Below are positions 1 to 7,381 of a DNA stretch of 24,751 nucleotides, piece after piece. The stretch is from NCBI GenBank assembly GCA_959601025.1, contig CAUGOD010000039.1, positions 1 to 24,751 of the forward strand, in the 5' to 3' direction. The notes beneath the pieces are model-generated. The model was given only the letters and a program-made list of their open reading frames with translations. It had not been told where the DNA came from and made no database searches. This stretch comes from an uncultured Oscillospiraceae bacterium (GTDB taxonomy: Bacteria > Bacillota > Clostridia > Oscillospirales > Acutalibacteraceae). The number at the start of each line of letters is the position of its first letter. The stretch's first letter is position 1. Position numbers and translations under genes: made by a program.

Positions 1-93
1 TATTTTCCTACATCAGGGGGGATTTTGTCTATTGTCCGTTTTTGCTGGTTCGGTTTAGGTTCAACCAGGGGCTTTATTAAGCTAAAGCACCAG

Positions 94-130
94 TAAAAAC
101 AGCCCCGGACAATGTCCGGGGCTGTTTTTA
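94..130. terminator. Bidirectional rho-independent terminator
   Basis: A perfect 17-bp inverted repeat (94-110 paired with 114-130) has a 3-base loop. Its outer bases are A on one side and T on the other, so a U tract follows the stem in either direction. It lies just after the stop of the minus-strand small ORF at 141-341 and probably ends the metG transcript. Bases 1-93 show no convincing gene. Confidence 0.85.
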
Positions 131-140
131 TAAGTCAAAT

Positions 141-341
141 TCATCCGTTTGCATCGTGATCGCTGCCAGACTGACAAGGGGACGCCCTGTTCTGCGCCTT
201 CGAATCCAATTCCGTCTCCCGTTCCTCCTGCTTTAACTCACGATACGCCTCTTTCACGCCTCTGCGCACTGCACCACGAATAAGAATATACAGAACATAC
301 AACACAATAATAATCAGCGTGATTCCCAAGACTATCTCCAT
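141..341 (-). CDS. Small single-pass membrane protein, DUF6019-like
   Basis: This is a 66-residue protein. Residues 4-22 form one hydrophobic helix (rich in I, L, V, Y) and are followed by a basic stretch (RRGVKEAYRE) and a charged, probably cytoplasmic tail. The start ATG at 341 has a good ribosome binding site (GAGGGAG, about 8 bases upstream). The N-terminal helix followed by the VKEAYRE-type segment resembles small DUF6019-like proteins of Firmicutes. That assignment is from memory and the function is unknown. It lies downstream of metG on the same strand and ends just before a strong terminator, so it may be cotranscribed with metG. Confidence 0.6.
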   Translation of the reverse strand: MEIVLGITLIIIVLYVLYILIRGAVRRGVKEAYRELKQEERETELDSKAQNRASPCQSGSDHDANG

Positions 342-344
342 GAC

Positions 345-464
345 CTACGCTCCCTCTTTTGCAGCAACGCCTTCCCGCATTATGTCCGCCGTTATTTTAC
401 AGCCGGATGCGATACCTGCCTTAACCGGCGGCATAACGGAAAATGACTGCAAATTTTTCATCAT
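345..464 (-). CDS. Possible 39-residue ORF between metG and the small membrane protein
   Basis: The reading frame from ATG 464 to TAG 345 encodes 39 residues beginning MMKNLQSFSVMPPVKAGIAS. It fits in the gap after the metG stop and ends 4 bases before the next start, an operon-like spacing. Codon choice is plausible, but I see no clear ribosome binding site and recognise no family. It may be chance. The alternative is that 342-480 is a plain intergenic spacer. Confidence 0.25.
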   Translation of the reverse strand: MMKNLQSFSVMPPVKAGIASGCKITADIMREGVAAKEGA

Positions 465-480
465 GGTCAGTCTACCACAA

Positions 481-2175
481 TCAGGAAAAATTGTCCACAG
501 CCGAAACGGCTGTTTTCGTGGCTTTTTCGCACGCCGCCAGCCGGGCGGTTTCTTCCTCCGCCACCGCCTTGTCCAGCCGTCCAAAAAGCGGCGCGACGGT
601 TTCAGGCAGGAGGAAGCCCGCCGGAACCTCCTGCGTTCGCCACTCGGCCGAAAGCCCGAGCCAGCCTGCCACACTTTCGGAGGAAAAGGGCAGAAAGGGG
701 CGGAACAGCACCGACAAATTCGCCGCGAGCTGAACACAGGTAAAAAGCGCATCCGCACAGCGCTCCGGCGCTTCCTCCCGGGTTTTCCAGGGCTGCTGGC
801 CGTCGAAATACCGGTTTCCCCGCCGTACCAGCATAAAAATCGCCCCTAGAGCGTCCCTCAGCCTCGCCTTTTCAATCAGCCGTCCCACAGCAGGGAAAGC
901 GGCTTCGATCTCCTGCCGTATCTCCGGATCGAACGCGCCCCCCGGCACCCTTCCCCCGCCATATCGGAGAAGGAAGGAAAGGGTGCGGTGGATGAAATTC
1001 CCATAGCCGCCGAGCAGCTCGCTGTTGTTCTGCTCTACAAATTCCCGCCAGGAAAAATCCACATCCCGCTTTTCCGGCCCGTTGGCGAGGAAAAAATACC
1101 GCAGCGCGTCCGGCTGATACCGCCAGGCGATATCCTTTACCCAGATCGCCCAGCCCCGGCTGGTGGAGATTTTCTCCCCCTCCAGCGTCAGGTATTCGCT
1201 GGACACGATCTCATCCGGCAGGTGGGCCCATTCCCGCTCGGTAAGCAGAAGGGCGGGCAGAATGATGGTGTGAAACGGAATATTATCCTTGCCATGGACG
1301 TAATAATGGAAGGAATCCGCGCTGTTCCAGACTTCCCGGAGGGACAGACCCCGTTCTCGCGCGACCGCGGCTGTGCCCGAAAGGTAACCGAGCACATTTT
1401 CCGCCCAGATATAAATCTTCCGGCCGGGCTGGTCGTCCGCCGCTTCGTCGTTTACTCCGTCCGGTACGGGAATTCCCCAGTCGAGATTCCGCGTAATCGC
1501 CCGGTCCCGCAGTCCCTCGTCCAGATACCGGGAGGTAACCGCCGCCGCGTTCCGCCGCCAGCCGGGACGCCCTGCGGCGTAGGCCCGCAGCGCCCCCTTC
1601 AGCCGTGTGAGGGCGAATACAAGCTGGGCGGTGGGCTCAAAGGAGACCGGACCGCCGCATTCCGCGCAGCGGGGTTCGACGAGGCCTTCCGCTTCCAGCA
1701 CCGCGCCGCAGGCGTCGCACTGGTCGCCCCGCGCCGGGCCGCCGCACTGCGGGCAGGTTCCGGCGACATACCGGTCGGGAACCGCCCGTCCGCAGTGCGG
1801 GCAGACCGCCTGCGGCGCGGTCTGCTCGTGCACATAGCCGCTCCGATACAGTCGGCGGTGAAAATCCTGTACAAAGGCGATATGCTCCGGGTCAGAGGTC
1901 TTTCCATAATGGTCGTAGGAAAACCCCAGCCGCCGGAACACCGCGGTAAACTCCTCGTGATACCGGTCGCTGAGCGCCCGCGGGGTCGTTCCCTCCCGCC
2001 GGGCGCGAAGGGCGACCGGCGTACCATAACAGTCGCTGCCCGACACATAGTATACGCTGTCCCCTTTCGCACGAAAGTACCGTGCGAGGACGTCCCCCGG
2101 CAGAAGGCCGGCGAGATGTCCAATGTGAAGCGAACCGTTTGCATACGGCCATGCTCCTCCGATGATAATATTCAT
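481..2175 (-). CDS. metG: Methionyl-tRNA synthetase, short MetRS2-like type
   Basis: This 564-residue class I enzyme charges tRNA-Met with methionine using ATP, in the cytoplasm. The HIGH signature is at residues 17-20 and the KMSKS loop appears as KISTS at 335-339. Four CxxC pairs (Cys 125/128, 141/144, 153/156, 170/173) form the zinc-knuckle insertion. The C-terminal tRNA-binding (EMAP-like) domain of longer MetRS enzymes is absent; the protein ends soon after the anticodon-binding helices. The GGAWPYANGSLHIGH start, the SEYLT..KISTS segment and the short length resemble the second MetRS type of Bacillus anthracis and pneumococcus, which is known for insensitivity to some MetRS inhibitors. 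That subtype is recalled, not searched. The ATG at 2175 follows AGAAAGGA at a suitable distance. A Met T-box leader lies upstream. Confidence 0.95.
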   Translation of the reverse strand: MNIIIGGAWPYANGSLHIGHLAGLLPGDVLARYFRAKGDSVYYVSGSDCYGTPVALRARREGTTPRALSDRYHEEFTAVFRRLGFSYDHYGKTSDPEHIAFVQDFHRRLYRSGYVHEQTAPQAVCPHCGRAVPDRYVAGTCPQCGGPARGDQCDACGAVLEAEGLVEPRCAECGGPVSFEPTAQLVFALTRLKGALRAYAAGRPGWRRNAAAVTSRYLDEGLRDRAITRNLDWGIPVPDGVNDEAADDQPGRKIYIWAENVLGYLSGTAAVARERGLSLREVWNSADSFHYYVHGKDNIPFHTIILPALLLTEREWAHLPDEIVSSEYLTLEGEKISTSRGWAIWVKDIAWRYQPDALRYFFLANGPEKRDVDFSWREFVEQNNSELLGGYGNFIHRTLSFLLRYGGGRVPGGAFDPEIRQEIEAAFPAVGRLIEKARLRDALGAIFMLVRRGNRYFDGQQPWKTREEAPERCADALFTCVQLAANLSVLFRPFLPFSSESVAGWLGLSAEWRTQEVPAGFLLPETVAPLFGRLDKAVAEEETARLAACEKATKTAVSAVDNFS

Positions 2176-2298
2176 TCAAATCGTCCTTTCTAAATGGTGG
2201 TAACCGCAGCCTTTCACGGCAATCGAACCGCCGCGTTTGGAAGCCCTGTCCGCGCCGCACGAAGCTCGCCGGTCGGCGCGGAAACGACAGGAAAACGG

Positions 2299-2580
2299 AA
2301 AAACAAAAAAGCTCTCACCCCCGGAAATAAATTCCGGGGACGAAAGCCTGCTTCCGTGTTACCACCCCTGTTCGCCCCTTCCTCGCGGGAGGGGCCTCGT
2401 CAGGTACGGGCGGGAAATGGTCCGCCGATACCCTATCGCTTTAACGGGCGAGCCCGTCGCAGCCTGGAGCTGAAAAGCCCTTCGGTGCGCCGCTCCGAGA
2501 CCATGTTCCGCCGGCTTTGCCCCCCCGTTCTCAGCAACCCGGGTTCTCTGTAGGAACGCCCTCAGCGTACTCTTCTCTTC
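2299..2580 (-). promoter_or_regulatory. T-box riboswitch (Met specifier) controlling metG
   Basis: Read on the minus strand, Stem I opens with GAAGAGAAGAGTACGC (2580-2565). It carries the distal-loop motifs CAGAGAA and GCTGAGAA, then the specifier loop GAACATGGTC, whose ATG (2504-2502) would pair with the tRNA-Met anticodon. A Stem III-like hairpin follows. The T-box core AGGGGTGGTAACACGG is at 2369-2354; its TGGT can pair with the ACCA end of uncharged tRNA. A terminator stem (2347-2311) follows with a U-rich tail (2310-2299). Uncharged tRNA-Met is expected to favour antitermination and raise metG expression. Confidence 0.92.
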
Positions 2581-2581
2581 C

Positions 2582-2689
2582 AAGCGTTTTGGCCGCCGCC
2601 GGACGCGGACGCATAACGGCAACGGCATTATCCTGTTTTGCACGCTTTCCGGACGTACAGACAACCCGGCGGTGCAACCAAAAACGCTT
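2582..2689 (-). other. Extra structured domain in the metG leader upstream of T-box Stem I
   Basis: Between the promoter and Stem I lies about 130 bases of transcribed leader. Its ends pair: AAGCGTTTTTGG with CCAAAACGCTT and CCGCCGG with CCGGCGG (arms 2689-2666 and 2602-2582). The enclosed roughly 60 bases contain further short complementary stretches. Ordinary T-box leaders start close to Stem I, so this is an added 5' domain. Its function is unknown. Confidence 0.5.
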
Positions 2690-2724
2690 CGAACTTTTCA
2701 AGCTCTTGACGTTTTGGTAATTCC

Positions 2725-2752
2725 ATTATAACCAAAAACAGAGAAAAATCAA
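2725..2752 (-). promoter_or_regulatory. Sigma-A promoter of the metG T-box transcript
   Basis: On the minus strand TTGATT (2752-2747) is followed after 16 bases by a perfect TATAAT (2730-2725). It lies in an AT-rich patch directly ahead of the T-box leader. Confidence 0.75.
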
Positions 2753-2779
2753 CTCCGCCGGATTTTTAGAACGTGATCA

Positions 2780-2910
2780 CACTAGCTGCAATCTCCAAAT
2801 TTTGAGCGATTTTTGCATGACAAGGCGCGAGGAAGGCGGGAGGGCGAATACTGTACGTATTTAACCGACGAGCAGCGCAGCCATGGGGAAAATCCACCGA
2901 AAGAGGGGCG
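2780..2910. repeat. Imperfect palindromic intergenic element, probable dispersed repeat
   Basis: The gap between prmC and the metG promoter holds a non-coding element of about 130 bases. It is centred on the hairpin AATAC-TGTAC-GTATT (2847-2861). The flanks form an imperfect inverted repeat: GATTTTTGCATG at 2808-2819 mirrors CATGGGGAAAATC at 2882-2894, with GCGC segments inside both arms. The purine-rich stretch GGCGCGAGGAAGGCGGGAGG and the CCGACGAGCAGCGCAG segment resemble short interspersed elements that I associate with clostridial genomes. Only one copy is in this window, so its repeated nature is an inference. Confidence 0.45.
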
Positions 2911-2952
2911 TTGAGGATTCGTATAACATAGTGTGAAAAGTGTGGAGTACGC

Positions 2953-3816
2953 TCAATTCCGGCGTCCGGCCACCACCCGCTCGATTCCGCCGAGATCGCG
3001 GAAAACCGAAACGCCGGTAAGCCCCGCATCCCGGAATATCGCAGCGACCGCCGCCGCCTGCCCGATTCCCACCTCCACGGCGCAGAAGCCGCCCGGAATG
3101 AGCTTTTTCGTCCATTCCGACGCAATGACACGGTGGAAGGCCAATCCGTCCCCGCCGCCGTCCAGCGCCATGCGGGGCTCCCTCTGCACCTCCGGCATCA
3201 GGCCGGGCAGGTCGGCAGCGGGAATATACGGCGGATTGGACAGGATCGCCGTCCATCCATCCGGGAAAGCCGCCGCGTCATGCAACACGTCCCCCTGCAC
3301 GGGGGTCACCTGGAAGACCGGATACCGCGCGCAGTTGCGGCGAAGATAGGACAGCGCCAGCTCCGACAGTTCCACCGCCGTCACCCGCACATTGGGGAAC
3401 AGCCGCGCCGTCCCCAGCGCCACGCAGCCGGAACCGGCGCAGAGGTCCAGCACCGTCATACAAGGCGCGGACACCGGAACGGGGGTATTCCGCAGCCAGT
3501 CCGCCGCCGTCTCGCACAGCAGCTCGGTATCGGGGCGGGGGATCAGCACCCCTTCCCCCACCTCAAGGGTAAGGTCGAGGAAATCCCACTCCCCCAGCAG
3601 GTACTGGAGCGGCTCCCCACGCGTTCGCCGCGCCGCCGCGCTGAGCGCCGCTACGACGACCGTTTCTGGCGCCTCCTCCCTATTCCGGAGAGGACGCGTT
3701 CCACGGCCGAGACCGGCGAAATGTTCCAGCAGGCAGTCCGCTTCAAACGCGGCCGCCTCCACCCCGCCTTCCTCCAGCCGGGCGCGGAGTGCGTCGTACA
3801 ATGCGCGGACAGTCAT
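2953..3816 (-). CDS. prmC: Peptide chain release factor N5-glutamine methyltransferase
   Basis: This 287-residue enzyme methylates the GGQ glutamine of release factors RF1 and RF2 using S-adenosylmethionine. An N-terminal helical domain (about 1-80) precedes the Rossmann methyltransferase fold. The SAM loop is DLCAGSG (124-130) and the catalytic NPPY motif is at 194-197. The start at 3816 is chosen because AAGGAGG lies 7 bases upstream. A longer frame reaching 3879 would run through a terminator hairpin and is unlikely. It follows the DUF1385 gene, a frequent pairing in Clostridia, where prfA may be encoded elsewhere. Confidence 0.95.
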   Translation of the reverse strand: MTVRALYDALRARLEEGGVEAAAFEADCLLEHFAGLGRGTRPLRNREEAPETVVVAALSAAARRTRGEPLQYLLGEWDFLDLTLEVGEGVLIPRPDTELLCETAADWLRNTPVPVSAPCMTVLDLCAGSGCVALGTARLFPNVRVTAVELSELALSYLRRNCARYPVFQVTPVQGDVLHDAAAFPDGWTAILSNPPYIPAADLPGLMPEVQREPRMALDGGGDGLAFHRVIASEWTKKLIPGGFCAVEVGIGQAAAVAAIFRDAGLTGVSVFRDLGGIERVVAGRRN

Positions 3817-3840
3817 TTGGTTGCCTCCTTGTCGTTTTTT

Positions 3841-3875
3841 ATAAAAGAAAAGCGGCAAACCGCAGCCTGCCGCTT
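3841..3875 (-). terminator. Hairpin with U tract between the DUF1385 gene and prmC
   Basis: On the minus strand the stem AAGCGGCA / TGCCGCTT (3875-3868 and 3857-3850) has a 10-base loop and is followed by TTCTTTTAT. It sits only about 25 bases ahead of the prmC start, so it may reduce rather than fully stop read-through into prmC. No separate prmC promoter is visible in that short space. Confidence 0.7.
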
Positions 3876-3941
3876 CCACCTATGGAAAACCCAGCATTGC
3901 CGGAGCTTTTTCCATACTATGATTCGTGCAAGGAGCGCCGC

Positions 3942-5048
3942 TTACAGCCGGTCGGCGTCCGGGTTTTCCGGAATCACCATATTCAGCGCGGTGATCGCCA
4001 CTTCGATCATGTCGTCGGTCGGCTCCTTCGTGGTCACCCGCTGGAGCCACAGGCCCGGCGCGGAAATGATCCGGACAATCAGCGCGTCCGACCGTCCGGC
4101 CAGCTTGATCAGCTCATACCCAATCCCCACCACCAGCGGGATAGTCAGCAGCTTGATGCCGGTGCGCAGAATGGGATTGGTCACCGTGATAAACATCGAG
4201 ATCACGATGCCGACGATCAGCATCAAGATCATAAAGGAGGTGCCGCAGCGAGGATGGAAACGAATTTGCTCCCGCACGTTCTCCACCGTCAGGGGCAGTC
4301 CCTTTTCATAGCAGAAAATACATTTATGTTCCGCCCCGTGGTACTGGAATACCCGCCGGATATCCTTCATCAGGGAAACCGCGGCGATATAGCCCACGAA
4401 AAGGACGATACGGAGCACGCCCTCAAAAATTGCCCGCCAGACCCGATGATCCAGCGCGGGGAACGGTTTGGTCAGCAGATTGAACAGCAGCGCCGGAAGA
4501 TAAATGAAGAGGCCGATTGCCAGCGCCACGCCCAGCACCGAGCTGAGCACCATCAGCAGGGTCATGCCGAACTTCTCCCAGAAGCCTTCTTCATTTCCCT
4601 CTTTTTTCTCTTTGTCGTCTTTTCCGCGCTTTCCTTCCGGCCCCTCCGGCTCCTCCGAACGCTCCTCGGCTTCTGAAACAGCGGATCCCGTTTCAATGGA
4701 AGGAGTTTCCTCCGTGCACGGAGACTCTGACGGCGCGGCCGTTTCCGCCGCCTTTATCGTTTTCTCCGCCTTGCCGTCGTCCTCCAGACCTGCCAGCTCG
4801 GCGGATCGCATCAGGCAGCGGTATCCAAAAATCATGGAATCAATAAAGTTGTATACGCCGCGAAAAAGCGGAAGCTTCCATATCTTCGCCCGGTTCCGGC
4901 CGGTGGTCGCCCACTCCTCGGTAACGATTTCGCCGGATACATGCCGCACGGCCATCGAGGTCTTCTCCGGCCCCCGCATCATAATCCCCTCAATCAGCGC
5001 CTGTCCGCCGATCGACGTCTTCTTCTTGACCTGTTCCCGTTTCGCCAT
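3942..5048 (-). CDS. DUF1385 family membrane protein (YqhQ-like)
   Basis: This 368-residue protein has the family's N-terminal signature IGGQALIEGIMMRGP (13-27) and, in the second half, the conserved HGAEHKCIFCYE and HPRCGTSFM segments. Several hydrophobic helices lie between about 160 and 340. An acidic low-complexity linker (about 95-155, rich in E, S, P and K) separates the N-terminal domain from the membrane part. The family is common in Firmicutes and often sits beside prmC, as here. Its biochemical role is not established. The start ATG at 5048 is preceded by AGAAAGGA. It lies about 50 bases downstream of the histidine kinase gene and is probably in the same transcript. Confidence 0.92.
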   Translation of the reverse strand: MAKREQVKKKTSIGGQALIEGIMMRGPEKTSMAVRHVSGEIVTEEWATTGRNRAKIWKLPLFRGVYNFIDSMIFGYRCLMRSAELAGLEDDGKAEKTIKAAETAAPSESPCTEETPSIETGSAVSEAEERSEEPEGPEGKRGKDDKEKKEGNEEGFWEKFGMTLLMVLSSVLGVALAIGLFIYLPALLFNLLTKPFPALDHRVWRAIFEGVLRIVLFVGYIAAVSLMKDIRRVFQYHGAEHKCIFCYEKGLPLTVENVREQIRFHPRCGTSFMILMLIVGIVISMFITVTNPILRTGIKLLTIPLVVGIGYELIKLAGRSDALIVRIISAPGLWLQRVTTKEPTDDMIEVAITALNMVIPENPDADRL

Positions 5049-5100
5049 TTCTCAGGTTTCCTTTCTGTTTCGAAATCGTTCCCCCGGACCGGGCGTCTAC

Positions 5101-6537
5101 TTACACGTCCCCGGTTAGAAGCGGCGTATCGGGCGGGGCGACCGGCAGCAGGATGGTCACGGTGGTGCCCACCCCTTCCTCGCTGTCGATATCCAGCCGG
5201 CCTTTATGGCGGCGGATAATCTCATCCGCCAGCGCAAGGCCGATCCCCGAACCGGGCCGGGTTTTGTTCGCCTTATAGAACTTGCTCTTAATGTTGGGCA
5301 GGTCTTCTTTGGATATTCCTACCCCGGTATCGCTGATCACAATCTGCACATGCGCTCCCATGTCAGCCGTCTCCACCCGGATCAGGCCGCCGCGGTTGGA
5401 ATACTTGATAGCGTTTTCAATGATATTGATGAACACCTGTTTCAGACGGTCGTGATCCCCGAGCACCGGAGGCAATGACTCCGGCTCGATATACAGCAGT
5501 TCGATTCCTTCCCGTACCGCACGGTCACGGAAGAGGAACACCGCTTCGCTCAGCTCGGCCAGCACGTCGGTACGGCCGAATTTCATCACCAGGTGACCAC
5601 CCTGCATCCGGGAAAAGTCGAGCAGCTCCTCCACAATACCGGAAAGGCGTTCCGCCTCGCCGATGATGACGTCCAGTCCCTTTTCGGTCAGCTCTTCGCC
5701 CGACGAACCTCCCTGCCGCAGGGTCTCCGCCCAGCCCTTGATGGCGGTCAGAGGGGTGCGCAGCTCATGGGAAACCGACGAGATAAAGTCGTTTTTCAGC
5801 CGTTCGGCAGCGGAGATTTCTCCGGCCATATAGTTGATGGTGTCGCAGAGCTCGCCAATCTCATCCTCGGTCTTCTTTTCGATCCGGGAATCGTAATCGC
5901 CCAATGCGATCTGACGGGCGGCGCGGTTGATTTCCGCAACCGGGCGGACGATCGAGCTGATGAAATACGAGCCGGACAGCATAACAAAAAACAGCACGGC
6001 CACCCCGATCAGCACAATAATTCCCACCAGCAGGAAAATCTGCCGGTCTATCTGGGACAGGCTGACGATATACCGCAGCCCGCCGAAAGAGCTTCCGTCC
6101 TCATTCGGGACAGCCAGCGTGACCGCCATTACATGCTCCCCACTGGAAGTATGGCCGATCCACACTCCCCGGTTCTCATCGTCTGAAAGGGCGAGAAGAT
6201 AGTCAGGCGCCTGGCCTTTCTCCGGCGCAAAGCCGGTAGAGGATACCACCGCCTCGCCCTCCGCATTCAGTATCTGCATTTCGAGCTTTTCCTTATCCTG
6301 AAAGCTCTCTACGAATTCCCGGGTGGAATTATCGAAATTGTAGTTGTTGGCCGACACCTGCACCTGTCCCAGAAAGGAATCCAGCGAATCCAGCCGAGAG
6401 GAAAGGGAATATTCCACATTTTTGTAATAATAGGACCGGGAAGCCAGGACGAACGCCACGCCAAAGACCAGCAGGATGGTGACGATCACCGTCAGGCTGT
6501 TGACCATCCATCGCCGGGTAATGCCTCCTTTTCGCAT
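5101..6537 (-). CDS. Membrane sensor histidine kinase (PhoR/WalK-like)
   Basis: This 478-residue kinase has a first transmembrane helix at about 13-32, an extracytoplasmic sensor region (33-165) and a second helix at about 167-193. A HAMP linker follows (to about 245), then a HisKA domain with the phospho-acceptor His257 in SSVSHELRTPLTAIKGW. The ATPase domain carries an N box (INIIENAIKYSN), a G1 box (DTGVGIS) and a G2 box (GSGIGLALADEI). It lies 55 bases after the response regulator gene, so the two form a classical pair. The start ATG at 6537 has an AAAGGAGG site. The signal sensed is unknown; the lipoprotein at the head of the operon could be linked to it. Confidence 0.95.
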   Translation of the reverse strand: MRKGGITRRWMVNSLTVIVTILLVFGVAFVLASRSYYYKNVEYSLSSRLDSLDSFLGQVQVSANNYNFDNSTREFVESFQDKEKLEMQILNAEGEAVVSSTGFAPEKGQAPDYLLALSDDENRGVWIGHTSSGEHVMAVTLAVPNEDGSSFGGLRYIVSLSQIDRQIFLLVGIIVLIGVAVLFFVMLSGSYFISSIVRPVAEINRAARQIALGDYDSRIEKKTEDEIGELCDTINYMAGEISAAERLKNDFISSVSHELRTPLTAIKGWAETLRQGGSSGEELTEKGLDVIIGEAERLSGIVEELLDFSRMQGGHLVMKFGRTDVLAELSEAVFLFRDRAVREGIELLYIEPESLPPVLGDHDRLKQVFINIIENAIKYSNRGGLIRVETADMGAHVQIVISDTGVGISKEDLPNIKSKFYKANKTRPGSGIGLALADEIIRRHKGRLDIDSEEGVGTTVTILLPVAPPDTPLLTGDV

Positions 6538-6592
6538 GGCGCTTCCTCCTTTTCCTTATGGCTTTCTGTTCTCTCTTAGACATTCTTTCGAA

Positions 6593-7294
6593 TCAGCCCA
6601 CCCATTTATAGCCGAGCCCCCAAACGGTCAGGATATACCGCGGGTCGGAGGGATCCTCCTCGATTTTCATCCGCAGCCGCCGAATATTGACGTCCACGAT
6701 CTTTTCCTCTCCGAAATACTCCTCGCCCCACACGCGGGTGAGGATATCGGTGCGGCTGAGCGCCTTGCCGGGGTTGGTAAAGAAATACTCCATGATCTGG
6801 AATTCCACCTGGGTCAGTTCCACCGGCGTTCCCCGTTTCTTGAGGGTGCGGGATCGGAGATTCAGCACAAAATCGCCGCTAGTGATCTCCTCCAGATAGC
6901 TGACCTCTTCCCTCGTACGCGCGGCGGTCACCCGGCGATGGAGCGCATCCACCCGCGCCATCAGCTCCGATGGACTGAAGGGCTTGGTCACATAATCGTC
7001 CGCCCCCATCATCAGGCCACCCACCTTTTCCATTTCCTGCGTGCGCGCGGTCAGCATGATGATCCCAATGGTGTCGCTGCGCTCCCGCAGCTCCCGGCAG
7101 ACGGCGAAGCCGTCCATCCCTGGCAGCATAATGTCCAGCAGCGCAATATCCACATTTCCCTGCTCCTCGTCATACAGGCGAAGCGCGTCTTCGCCGGAAC
7201 CGGCCTCCAGCACCTCGTACCCCGAGCGTTTGAGGTTGATCACCACAAATTCCCGGATAGAACTCTCATCCTCGCAAACCAGAATCCGTTTCAT
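6593..7294 (-). CDS. OmpR/PhoB-family response regulator
   Basis: The protein has 233 residues. The receiver domain (1-120) has the acidic pocket E9/D10, the phospho-acceptor Asp54 in LLDIMLPGMDG, Thr82, and Lys104 in YVTKPFSP. A winged-helix DNA-binding domain fills about 130-233, with a typical RTDILTRVWG...VDVNIRRLRMKIE recognition region and a GLGYKW end. It is the cognate regulator of the kinase encoded just downstream. The start at 7294 is preceded by a GGGGGAG site. The 87 bases between it and the lipoprotein gene hold no terminator. Confidence 0.96.
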   Translation of the reverse strand: MKRILVCEDESSIREFVVINLKRSGYEVLEAGSGEDALRLYDEEQGNVDIALLDIMLPGMDGFAVCRELRERSDTIGIIMLTARTQEMEKVGGLMMGADDYVTKPFSPSELMARVDALHRRVTAARTREEVSYLEEITSGDFVLNLRSRTLKKRGTPVELTQVEFQIMEYFFTNPGKALSRTDILTRVWGEEYFGEEKIVDVNIRRLRMKIEEDPSDPRYILTVWGLGYKWVG

Positions 7295-7381
7295 TCCGCC
7301 AGTCTCCCCCTCATACTCTTTGCCATCCGCCCGAAACGCCGCCGGTTTGGCGGACAGCCGGATTTATCCCCTTTTTCGCCC

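Noticed and set aside
1..93. Possible end of a mobile element at the window start
   Set aside because: A GGGGGGATTTTGTC stretch and a short GCTTTA/TAAAGC hairpin are present, but there is no transposase fragment or clear terminal repeat.
988..2193. A 401-codon plus-strand frame opposite metG
   Set aside because: It is a shadow of a clearly recognised gene and has an Arg/Pro/Gly-rich translation typical of GC-rich antisense frames. The similar long frames opposite prmC, the response regulator and the aminotransferase were rejected for the same reason.
2359..2664. A 101-codon minus-strand frame in the metG leader
   Set aside because: It lies across the T-box Stem I, specifier loop and T-box core, so the sequence is explained by RNA structure.
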